A stretch of DNA of 7,938 nucleotides from Thermoplasmata archaeon (GTDB lineage Archaea > Thermoplasmatota > Thermoplasmata > Thermoplasmatales > GCA-001856825): positions 1-7,938 of the forward strand of contig JAJYRY010000043.1 in assembly GCA_021793855.1 (NCBI GenBank), in the 5' to 3' direction. The translations under genes were made by a program, and so were the position numbers. How positions within the stretch are numbered: the first letter of the stretch is position 1; each line of letters opens with the position of its first letter. Below are positions 1-4,889 of this stretch, in pieces. The notes under the pieces are model-generated. The model was not told where the DNA came from. It saw only the letters and a program-made list of their open reading frames with translations, and did no database searches.

Positions 1-237
1 TGCCGTACCACTTGATGGATTTGAAGAATAGCCTGAGACTCCGCTGCTTACTGTATACAAATAGGTTCCATTGGGTTCTGTGAAGGACACTGTGCTTGTA
101 TTTGACGAGTGCATAGTCCCATTCACCGTTACAGACCAGAATACAGTGGTTAAACCGGTTTCTGTGAAATTAAGGTAATAATATCCCTGTGGCAAGAAAG
201 TGGAAAAATTGACATTGTCCAATAAATGAAAATGTCC
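1..237 (-). pseudogene. Surface-protein repeat fragment, truncated
   Basis: Read on the minus strand, this stretch encodes about 79 residues with YLNFTETGL, FWSVTVNG and FTEPNGTYLYTVSSG. This is the beta-rich repeat found in large secreted or S-layer-associated proteins of Thermoplasmata and Sulfolobales, where it usually reads FTESGLPxGTxWSVTxNG...FxxPNGTYxYxV. The GLPxGT turn is altered here to GLTTV. The frame runs off the left edge, so the C-terminal part lies outside the window. An in-frame TGA at 238-240 closes the frame, and there is no ATG or GTG upstream of the repeat, only a TTG at 220-222. No signal peptide can be seen. I therefore read it as a 5'-truncated gene; a non-canonical TTG start is the alternative. 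The repeat identity is fairly sure, the pseudogene status less so. Confidence 0.6.
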
Positions 238-286
238 TCATTCTATTGCGGTTTGAGCACAGAAGCACCGTATATGATTGACTCAG

Positions 287-445
287 CTATTCTCGTATCG
301 CACAAAAGTCAGGCACCATGGACATTTGCAAACCCTCTTTTTCTCGGAAGAACCCATAACCAAGGATAGGGAGGATGTCATCCCCGAATTGTATCGCAAG
401 GGGCGATCTGGCATGAGGTTTCTTCGAAAACACGATTTCGAGCAT
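287..445 (-). pseudogene. Possible retropepsin-like protease C-terminal relic
   Basis: This minus-strand ORF gives 52 residues from the ATG at 445, extendable to a TTG at 481. Around residues 20-33 it reads FGDDILPILGYGFF, which resembles the C-terminal hairpin of small retropepsin-like (clan AA) proteins, where a pattern like DxxPxLGxxGFF precedes the last strands. The catalytic Asp-Thr-Gly strand that should lie about 60-80 residues earlier is absent, and I find no continuation in the other minus frames. If the match is right, this is a 3' remnant of a protease gene. It lies between two other relic-like ORFs, which fits a decaying region. A chance ORF is a real alternative. Confidence 0.27.
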
Positions 446-560
446 ACATGATATATACATATACTCTAGGTATACGTACAATGACAGGACCAGTCACTTT
501 ATCAGTGCTGCTTACGAATCGCCCTTTAGAGAGAAAAGAAAGTATATGTAATTCTCAGAC

Positions 561-719
561 ATGGTGCTTAAATTGAATGAAGCATCCAAACGAAAAGGTA
601 ATTTTTTTAAGTATGCAGGTGCCCTCAAGTCAGACGCAACCAACTTGGAAGAGTTCAAGAAAAATATTGAAGCGGATAGGGCAAGAAACACTGAAGGCAT
701 ATCAACTACCCACGACTAA
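561..719 (+). CDS. Orphan VapB-like antitoxin or antitoxin tail
   Basis: This 52-residue ORF starts at ATG 561, has an in-frame TAA just upstream (549-551) and ends at TAA 717-719. Residues 10-23 read KRKGNFFKYAGALK and are followed by an acidic/basic helix, EEFKKNIEADR (30-40). A short Gly-Ala-Leu-Lys linker followed by a charged helix ending in IxxDR is typical of the toxin-binding C-terminus of archaeal VapB-type antitoxins. The vapB at 3446 in this window ends similarly, with SIREDRD. No DNA-binding segment precedes the tail and no PIN-domain toxin follows; the next gene is an acetyltransferase. It is most likely the surviving end of a vapB, or a solitary antitoxin. The family call is inference from composition and motif, not a firm match. 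Confidence 0.42.
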   Translation: MVLKLNEASKRKGNFFKYAGALKSDATNLEEFKKNIEADRARNTEGISTTHD

Positions 720-752
720 AGAGTGTAGGCTCCCGTGTGATGAGAATCGTGA

Positions 753-761
753 AAACTTAAG
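753..761 (+). promoter_or_regulatory. TATA-like box for the GNAT gene
   Basis: The sequence AACTTAAGT is centred about 26 bases upstream of the TTG at 783, the spacing expected for a leaderless archaeal transcript. The match to an archaeal TATA box is weak. It mainly supports TTG 783 as the start over GTG 792. Confidence 0.3.
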
Positions 762-782
762 TATTGAAACTGGTTCGATGGA

Positions 783-1307
783 TTGGAATCCGTGATACCG
801 GCAGACAATATTTCCATAAGGCCGTACTCAGAAAGAGATAAATGGGTATTGGAAAAGATACTCAGTGATCCGACCCAGATGGTGTATCTCAACGGACCCG
901 AAAGTCCGGAAAAACTGTCAAAACGTCACGAGGAGTACCTCGCAATGTCAGCGGATCCGCATTCCGGGTGCATGTATACTATTACCGCAGGGTCTGACGC
1001 CAATCCTGTCGGTAATGTTGGATACTGGGAGGCGGAATGGAACGGCCAGAAAGGTTGGGAAACGGGTTGGTTTGTGTTGCCTCAATTCCAGGGGAAAGGG
1101 ATTGCGAATTCCGCTATGAGGCTGTTAATAAACCATTTAGCTTTGTTCGGTCCGAGATTTCTCTTCGCATTTCCTTCTGTAAATAACTTGCCATCCAATG
1201 CAATATGCAAAAAGCTCGGTTTCTCGCTAATCGAAGAAACAGAATTAGAGTATCCGTCAAAGAGTGGGCTTAAGTTACACAGCAATGTGTGGCGCCTTGA
1301 ATTATAG
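783..1307 (+). CDS. GNAT-family N-acetyltransferase (RimJ/RimL type)
   Basis: This 174-residue protein has the GNAT fold arrangement. It opens with a strand ISIRPYSERD (10-19). It has a central strand GNVGYW (77-82) and the acetyl-CoA pyrophosphate-binding motif A, QGKGIA (103-108), after the strand GWFVLPQFQG. Motif B, SNAICKKLGF (138-147), carries the family's Asn and terminal Gly-Phe. The length and the N-terminal IRP are typical of the Acetyltransf_3 (RimJ/RimL) group, which transfers acetyl from acetyl-CoA to an alpha-amino group or small amine. The substrate cannot be read from sequence. The start is TTG 783, with GTG 792 as alternative; no ATG fits the frame. It stands alone, convergent with the AhpD-like gene, and probably acts in the cytoplasm. 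Confidence 0.85.
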   Translation: MESVIPADNISIRPYSERDKWVLEKILSDPTQMVYLNGPESPEKLSKRHEEYLAMSADPHSGCMYTITAGSDANPVGNVGYWEAEWNGQKGWETGWFVLPQFQGKGIANSAMRLLINHLALFGPRFLFAFPSVNNLPSNAICKKLGFSLIEETELEYPSKSGLKLHSNVWRLEL

Positions 1308-1500
1308 CAGAACAGGTGTCATCAGAGTTGATCCACTTTTATAAAATATCGTCTATCCTGCAGTTCCACTTCTCATGCCTGTGTCCTGAAGTTATGCTCT
1401 ACGAGAGTATATGGCAAGTACGGAACAATCAGGTCAACAGAAAGAAGATGGGTAGGGAGTCACTTGTTTATCTAAACGGATACGGTTTCGGTTTCTGGCA

Positions 1501-1974
1501 TTATTCCTCACTTTTTGTTTGAGGTTGCTTTCGATTATAGATCCCTGCTTCAAATCCGCACGCAATATTCAACCTGTTCCAACAATTGATCACGTTTATG
1601 CACATTATGAGATTCACGTACTCCTCCTGAGAGAAGAGTTCCATAGCTTTCTGATAAAGGCCATCGGGTACCCCGTTCTGTGAAATCCTGGTAACGTATT
1701 CTGTGAGTTCCAGCGCCATCTTCTCCTTCTGTGTGAAGAACGGGGATTCTTTCCACACTGACACGGTGAAGATCTTTCTCTCTCCTATGCCAATTGCCAA
1801 CACGTCCTGTGTATGCATATCAAGGCAGAAAGCACAACCGTTTATCTGGGAAGCCCTTATCTTTATCAACTCCATCGTTTGTTTGTCGATTCCCGTTCCG
1901 TCAACGTACTTCTGCATCATGAACATCGTCTCATACGCCGTTGGCACAACTTTCCGATAATTGAATCTGACCAT
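1501..1974 (-). CDS. AhpD-like carboxymuconolactone decarboxylase family protein
   Basis: The 157-residue protein carries the AhpD/CMD core. Glu35 is followed by Cys47-x-x-Cys50 and His54 (the segment around 45-54 reads NGCAFCLDMH). The 12, 3 and 4 residue spacings equal those of the catalytic Glu, Cys, Cys and His in mycobacterial AhpD. Family members with this set use the Cys pair as a thiol peroxidase or disulfide relay for peroxide defence, so an active redox enzyme is likely. The neighbours give no partner such as a peroxiredoxin. The ATG at 1974 is preferred because a TATA-like box lies 25 bases upstream. An early ATG-rich region (MFMM, 17-20) offers later starts but would cut conserved sequence. 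The gene is monocistronic and convergent with the acetyltransferase. Confidence 0.88.
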   Translation of the reverse strand: MVRFNYRKVVPTAYETMFMMQKYVDGTGIDKQTMELIKIRASQINGCAFCLDMHTQDVLAIGIGERKIFTVSVWKESPFFTQKEKMALELTEYVTRISQNGVPDGLYQKAMELFSQEEYVNLIMCINVINCWNRLNIACGFEAGIYNRKQPQTKSEE

Positions 1975-1993
1975 ATTGCTGGAAAGGAAGCAC

Positions 1994-2003
1994 GGTTAAA
2001 AGG
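1994..2003 (-). promoter_or_regulatory. TATA box of the AhpD-like gene
   Basis: On the minus strand the sequence reads CCTTTTAACC, centred about 25 bases upstream of the ATG at 1974. This is the normal distance from an archaeal TATA box to the transcription start, so the mRNA is probably leaderless. Confidence 0.45.
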
Positions 2004-2073
2004 GCTTTCTCAAATTACGTTGAAGGATAGGAAGGGCGTTGTGCAATTAATTAAGTAGTTAGCGCCCCTAAGG

Positions 2074-2103
2074 TACTACATCTTGTTATAAGTGACCGTA
2101 GTA
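2074..2103. repeat. Inverted repeat upstream of the relBE-type operon
   Basis: The hexamers TACTAC (2074-2079) and GTAGTA (2098-2103) are perfect reverse complements separated by 18 bases. They end two bases before the TATA-like box of the antitoxin gene. The position would suit an operator for a ribbon-helix-helix autoregulator, but hexamer pairs at this spacing also occur by chance. Confidence 0.25.
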
Positions 2104-2104
2104 A

Positions 2105-2113
2105 GCTTTAACT
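2105..2113 (+). promoter_or_regulatory. TATA-like box of the relBE-type operon
   Basis: GCTTTAACT is centred about 27 bases before the ATG at 2136, consistent with leaderless transcription of the operon. Confidence 0.4.
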
Positions 2114-2135
2114 ATCTACGTATAATTACATCAAT

Positions 2136-2366
2136 ATGGAGACAACTATCCAAATTAAAAAGGATCTTAAGGAAAGGCTCAATGCTTTAAGACTATACCC
2201 GAACGAATCTTACGATTCAGTCATAAGAAGACTTTCCGAACTGGCAGAGGATGAGGAACCTCTTTCTAAAGATACAATAGAGAGGATAGAAATGTCCCTG
2301 AAGGACATTAAAGAGGGTAGGGTATATACAACCGATGAAGTGAGGAAGAGGCTAAAAATTGCCTGA
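2136..2366 (+). CDS. RelB-type antitoxin with ribbon-helix-helix N-terminus
   Basis: The 76-residue protein starts with a short strand TTIQIKKDL (3-11), then a helix KERLNAL and a second helix SYDSVIRRL (25-33). This is the ribbon-helix-helix pattern of small DNA-binding antitoxins such as the archaeal DUF7557/CopG-like group. The charged C-terminal helix (about 43-75), including DIKEGRVYTTDEVRKRL, resembles the toxin-binding end of RelB-like antitoxins. Its stop codon overlaps the start of the toxin gene by 8 bases, the classic order with antitoxin first. It should neutralise the downstream RelE-like protein and repress its own promoter. The start is ATG 2136, supported by the TATA-like box 27 bases upstream. 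The toxin-antitoxin role is firm from context; the exact subfamily is not. Confidence 0.85.
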   Translation: METTIQIKKDLKERLNALRLYPNESYDSVIRRLSELAEDEEPLSKDTIERIEMSLKDIKEGRVYTTDEVRKRLKIA

Positions 2367-2619
2367 TTACGCGGTAAAATGGACAGAAACATCTGCCAGG
2401 CTCTTGGAGAAAATGGAAAGTGTTGACGCCGAAAGAATCCTGGAAAAGATGAAGCTTGTCAGCAAGAATCCGTTTCATTATGTTAAACGTCTCAAGGGAG
2501 TCCCACTTTACAGCTTAAGAACTGGAAAGTACAGGGTAATCATGAGTATAGAAAGAGAGAATCTTGTGATCCTTGTGGTTGATGTGGGAAACAGAAAGAA
2601 TGTTTACGATGAGTTGTAG
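2359..2619 (+). CDS. RelE/ParE-superfamily mRNA interferase toxin
   Basis: This 86-residue protein has the RelE layout. An N-terminal strand YAVKWTETSARLLEKM (4-19) runs into two helices. Then come VKRLKGVPLYSLRTGKYRVI (42-61), with the basic Lys46, Arg54, Lys57 and Arg59, and the strand LVILVVDVGNRKNVYDEL (69-86). The Arg79 and Tyr83 near the end correspond to the basic/aromatic pair used by RelE toxins to cut mRNA on the ribosome. The start is TTG 2359, overlapping the antitoxin stop. A purine-rich GAGGAAGAGG at 2342-2351 supplies a Shine-Dalgarno-like site 7 bases upstream. The next in-frame ATG would remove the first strand. All family features appear intact, so the toxin is likely active. 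A ParE-like gyrase role is less likely given the RelE-type tail. Confidence 0.88.
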   Translation: MPDYAVKWTETSARLLEKMESVDAERILEKMKLVSKNPFHYVKRLKGVPLYSLRTGKYRVIMSIERENLVILVVDVGNRKNVYDEL

Positions 2620-2639
2620 AAGAAAATCAGGCACATTGT

Positions 2640-2664
2640 AATTATGATGGTACTCTCCATAATT
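2640..2664. terminator. Hairpin between convergent relE and nucleotidyltransferase genes
   Basis: AATTATG (2640-2646) and CATAATT (2658-2664) form a perfect 7-bp stem with an 11-base loop. It sits between the ends of two convergent genes. It is AT-rich and lacks a clear T-run, so a terminator role is only suggested by position. Confidence 0.25.
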
Positions 2665-2721
2665 CATACATCTTGATTTGGCACCACCTAATCCGATGCT
2701 TATAGCTCAACAATTCATCTT

Positions 2722-3165
2722 TCACTCTTGTTCTCTTTTCAGTCGCCTTTGAAGATATCCTGAGGATTCCAATGAAGATAGAGAAACCACCGGCACACGG
2801 ACATCATCAAGTTCGAGGCTCACAATACTTACCGAGGTCGGGTTCTGAATTTGAGTCCATTTCCCATCCCTGAAAGACTGAAGGTCGCCCATGACTTCCA
2901 CCTTTACTGAATCTATTGAAAAGACCCCGAAGTGGGAGCGCCATTGATTAGTTTCCCCATAACGCACTTCACGTACCAAGAATTCTCGTAGCATACTTTC
3001 TATCCTGTATGCGTTATGAGCGTCAGAGAGTATGTCAATATCGTGTGGAGTTACACTGATGCCCTGCAATGCCAGGGCACAGCTCCCGTCAACTGCCCAA
3101 GAAACATCATCTTGCAAAAGGCGTGTAACCTTGATCAGGGTTTCTTTGATTTTGCCGGGAAGCAC
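2722..3165 (-). CDS. Nucleotidyltransferase-fold protein (solitary)
   Basis: The 147-residue protein carries the polymerase-beta-like minimal nucleotidyltransferase signature. Gly27-Ser28 occurs in WAVDGSCALALQG, followed by the metal-binding Asp42-x-Asp44 in TPHDIDILSD and a third acidic residue, probably Glu90 in VKVEVMGD. This GS...DxD...E set binds nucleotide and two metal ions. Relatives include aminoglycoside-nucleotidyltransferase-like and AbiEii/MNT-type proteins, several of which act in toxin-antitoxin pairs. No HEPN or antitoxin partner is adjacent: the upstream neighbour is the divergent vapBC operon and the downstream gene is convergent. The start is GTG 3165, since a TAG lies three codons upstream; a TATA-like box 25 bases upstream supports it. 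The substrate is unknown. The catalytic set looks complete. Confidence 0.72.
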   Translation of the reverse strand: MLPGKIKETLIKVTRLLQDDVSWAVDGSCALALQGISVTPHDIDILSDAHNAYRIESMLREFLVREVRYGETNQWRSHFGVFSIDSVKVEVMGDLQSFRDGKWTQIQNPTSVSIVSLELDDVRVPVVSLSSLESSGYLQRRLKREQE

Positions 3166-3186
3166 AAGCCACTAACTCAGTTTGGC

Positions 3187-3194
3187 AATATGTA
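3187..3194 (-). promoter_or_regulatory. TATA-like box of the nucleotidyltransferase gene
   Basis: On the minus strand TACATATT is centred about 25 bases upstream of the GTG at 3165. This supports the GTG start and a leaderless transcript. Confidence 0.4.
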
Positions 3195-3340
3195 GCTTAC
3201 GATTTACGCTTCTGGCCGTATACAAATTATGCTTGCCACTTTCGATTGGTGCACCTACTCAGACAGAGGTCAAATTTTATGAAATGCATGATTGCATCGG
3301 AATCTCTTTCATGATCAAGTGGAATTAATGCTAATTACAA

Positions 3341-3373
3341 CATAATTTACATAAATGTTTATGATATTATATG
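3341..3373. promoter_or_regulatory. Dyad-symmetric putative operator/promoter of vapBC
   Basis: The core CATAAATGTTTATG (3350-3363) is a perfect 6-bp inverted repeat with a 2-base centre. Flanking CATAAT (3341-3346) and ATTATATG (3366-3373) extend the symmetry imperfectly. The core is centred about 26 bases upstream of ATG 3383, where the TATA box should be. A protein bound here would block TBP, as expected for VapB autorepression. Confidence 0.45.
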
Positions 3374-3382
3374 AAATAATCA

Positions 3383-3442
3383 ATGAGTGTCATTCTATTG
3401 GATAGTGAAATCATGAGCGTTCGCCTGAGAAAGGGAACTTAA
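3383..3442 (+). pseudogene. Detached N-terminus of vapB, ended by in-frame TAA
   Basis: From ATG 3383 the frame encodes 19 residues ending SEIMSVRLRKGT and stops at TAA 3440-3442. It is in the same frame as the annotated antitoxin, whose ATG at 3446 comes only one codon after the stop. MSVRLRKGT is the typical DNA-contacting beta-strand of ribbon-helix-helix VapB antitoxins, in which a Lys commonly follows GT. A Lys codon AAA differs from TAA by one base. Reading through would give a normal-looking 82-codon VapB. The segment is therefore best seen as the DNA-binding strand of vapB separated by a nonsense change. A sequencing error and deliberate termination-reinitiation are the alternatives. 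A second in-frame ATG lies at 3413. Confidence 0.6.
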
Positions 3443-3445
3443 GCC

Positions 3446-3631
3446 ATGTTGAAGCGTCTGGGAATAGACGCGTCTGAGGAAACAAGGAATTATCTGGAGA
3501 ACCTGGCCTGGGAGAAGAATGTGAAGACTACCCTTGATAGATTGGAATCTATCGTCCGTGATCACTCTATTCCATCGCCTGCAGGATTTGCAGTGAAATC
3601 AATACGTGAGGACAGGGATGAAAATCATTGA
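3446..3631 (+). CDS. vapB: VapB-family antitoxin, lacking its N-terminal strand
   Basis: The 61-residue ORF begins with LKRLGIDASEETRNYLENLAWEKNV cut by its ATG. This corresponds to the two helices of a ribbon-helix-helix VapB. The C-terminus, with PSPAGFAVKSI (43-53) followed by REDRD (54-58), is the toxin-binding tail of archaeal VapB proteins. The beta-strand needed for DNA contact lies upstream, behind a TAA at 3440-3442. As annotated, this form could still bind and block VapC but should bind DNA poorly. A purine-rich AAGGGA at 3431-3436 may serve ribosome re-entry. It overlaps vapC by 14 bases, so the two are translationally coupled. The family assignment is good; the true start is the open question. 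Confidence 0.8.
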   Translation: MLKRLGIDASEETRNYLENLAWEKNVKTTLDRLESIVRDHSIPSPAGFAVKSIREDRDENH

Positions 3632-4004
3632 TTCCTCAACTATAGTAAAGTACTTCAGTGCAGAGCCGGGCTGGGGAAAAATAAGGCCATTTCTTAGCCT
3701 ACCGGTCACGATTGAGTTATCAATAAAAGAACTCGGCAGTGCCCTATGGAAGAAAGTGAACAAAAAAGAATTTGAAATGGATAGCGCCTTGGAAATTTTG
3801 CTTGAGTTTCAGCGTATAGCTAAATTCTATGGCCAGAAGAAAGACATAAAGAGAGCTTTTGAAATTGCAGTCAGCCATCATATCACGATCTATGATTCTC
3901 TTTTCATTGCAGCTGCTTTGGCTGAAAACTTTGAGTTGGTGACTTCGGATTCCAGGCAGGGCAAGATTGCCTCTGAGAGTGGCGTGATAATGACAATTAT
4001 ATGA
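3618..4004 (+). CDS. vapC: VapC-family PIN-domain ribonuclease toxin
   Basis: The 128-residue protein is a full-length PIN domain. The four acidic residues that hold the catalytic metals are present: Asp5 (KIIDSSTIVKYF), Glu38 (SIKELGSALWKK), Asp93 (TIYDSLFIAAAL) and Asp111 (LVTSDSRQGKIA). VapC toxins cleave tRNA or rRNA, and the target cannot be inferred here. ATG 3618 is chosen over GTG 3606 because it places the first catalytic strand at residues 2-5, as usual. It also leaves GTGAGG at 3606-3611 as a Shine-Dalgarno-like site. The gene overlaps vapB, so toxin synthesis should depend on translation of the antitoxin frame. An intact toxin beside a damaged antitoxin is notable. Confidence 0.9.
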   Translation: MKIIDSSTIVKYFSAEPGWGKIRPFLSLPVTIELSIKELGSALWKKVNKKEFEMDSALEILLEFQRIAKFYGQKKDIKRAFEIAVSHHITIYDSLFIAAALAENFELVTSDSRQGKIASESGVIMTII

Positions 4005-4130
4005 TCAACATTTGTAAGACTGGAAGATGTGACTGGAGCCAGGTATTCAGTGGACAGGTGGGCATTTGATTATTCTTTGATCGCATAATGTACTTTCCAA
4101 ATTCATTTGCTGCTCCCCAAATCCATTCAA

Positions 4131-4532
4131 TTAGACTTCGCAGGTTACTTCAATTTTAATCCTGTCAGGATCTTCAAAAAATAGTGCATAATTGTCGTTC
4201 CCTCCAGCATGAGGGTATCTGTCAGAATAAAGTTCATTTAGCCCGTAATTTTTGATCAAATCACGAAAACCGTCCACTTCCTCTCTGTTATCAACTAGAA
4301 AGGCCAAGTGGTTAAGGCCTGTGCCTGATCTATGGTATTTCAATTTAAGATACTGTTCATGAGTTTGTACGAAGACAATGTATGTGCCTTCCTTCATGTA
4401 ACTGAAACCTCCGCCCCATTCCTGGTAAAGCTCGTAACCTAATTTAATAAGGAAGGGCGACCAAAATTTCCTTGAATCTATAAGATTTGATACATTGATT
4501 TCAACATGATTCAACATTCCATTAAACTTCAT
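4131..4532 (-). CDS. VOC-superfamily (glyoxalase/bleomycin-resistance fold) protein
   Basis: The 133-residue protein is a single vicinal-oxygen-chelate domain made of two beta-alpha-beta-beta-beta modules. The first opens with MLNHVEINVSNLIDSRKFW (6-24), the second with TGLNHLAFLVDN (71-82). The C-terminal ALFFEDPDRIKIEV (116-129) is the standard end of the fold. His9, His75 and Glu128 sit where VOC enzymes place metal ligands, so a divalent-metal enzyme such as a lyase, dioxygenase or resistance protein is possible. The substrate is unknown. The start is ATG 4532, with a TATA box (TATAAAG on the minus strand) about 44 bases upstream, implying a short leader of roughly 18 bases. It lies downstream of the MBL-fold gene but 357 bases away, so the two are probably separate transcripts. 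Confidence 0.85.
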   Translation of the reverse strand: MKFNGMLNHVEINVSNLIDSRKFWSPFLIKLGYELYQEWGGGFSYMKEGTYIVFVQTHEQYLKLKYHRSGTGLNHLAFLVDNREEVDGFRDLIKNYGLNELYSDRYPHAGGNDNYALFFEDPDRIKIEVTCEV

Positions 4533-4572
4533 TTCAGTGTGTGAGGGGTTGTTGATTCAAAAAATTTGGTAT

Positions 4573-4604
4573 CTTTATAGCTCCACCAATACAACAAGAG
4601 CTAT
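4573..4604. promoter_or_regulatory. TATA box and overlapping inverted repeat upstream of the VOC gene
   Basis: CTTTATA (4573-4579; TATAAAG on the minus strand) is a good archaeal TATA box for the VOC gene. It overlaps one arm of a perfect 7-bp inverted repeat, ATAGCTC (4577-4583) and GAGCTAT (4598-4604), with a 14-base spacer. The overlap suggests a regulator site, though an RNA hairpin is also possible. Confidence 0.4.
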
Positions 4605-4889
4605 TTCCAACCGGGACGATGCTGATGGGGGACCATCGGGTCGCTAAGGCGAGAAAACATACCTTTAGTTCAGTAGAGAATCCTAGATGTTCCTAGAAAT
4701 TAGATTTCCTTCTAGGTTTGCTCGTTATTTCTGAATTCTTTCTGTAATGCACATCTCGGCGAAAATCAGGTGTTTCCAAATCACTTGCAAAGTTAACGGC
4801 TTATTTCCGCCATAGTTTAGGATCCAGACCCGTTTCTCGAAACTCTGGCTCTATCCAAGCTCCATGCCAGACAGTGTGCCCAGAAGTGT
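4605..4889. other. Intergenic region with clustered short hairpins, no gene recognised
   Basis: No convincing coding frame is present. Bases 4611-4653 are GC-richer than their surroundings. They can fold as two adjacent perfect hairpins, GATGG-GGGA-CCATC (4624-4637) and TCGC-TAAG-GCGA (4641-4652). An alternative pairing uses GACGATG (4615-4621) with 4634-4642. A further stem lies at 4692-4716. The rest, 4717-4889, shows nothing I can interpret. The cluster could be a small structured RNA, but I see neither clear C/D boxes nor a tRNA-like or RNase P-like core. Confidence 0.3.
4692..4716. repeat. Perfect 7-bp inverted repeat (CCTAGAA...TTCTAGG)
   Basis: CCTAGAA (4692-4698) pairs perfectly with TTCTAGG (4710-4716) across an 11-base loop. 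A further direct copy, CCTAGA, occurs at 4682-4687. On the plus strand the stem is followed by TTTG and later T-rich sequence, so it could end a plus-strand transcript covering the hairpins at 4611-4653. Confidence 0.35.

Noticed and set aside
577..795. A 72-residue plus-strand ORF overlapping the orphan antitoxin
   Set aside because: It overlaps the 561-719 ORF in another frame, has no recognisable motif and runs into the acetyltransferase start. The 561 frame has antitoxin-like composition.
1316..1522. A 68-residue plus-strand ORF after the acetyltransferase gene
   Set aside because: It starts at GTG, shows no family features and overlaps the 3' end of the AhpD-like gene on the other strand. 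The gap 1308-1500 holds nothing else I can support.
4611..4653. C/D box guide RNA in the hairpin-rich segment
   Set aside because: TGATGG resembles a C box only partly, and no properly spaced D box (CTGA) or C'/D' pair could be placed.
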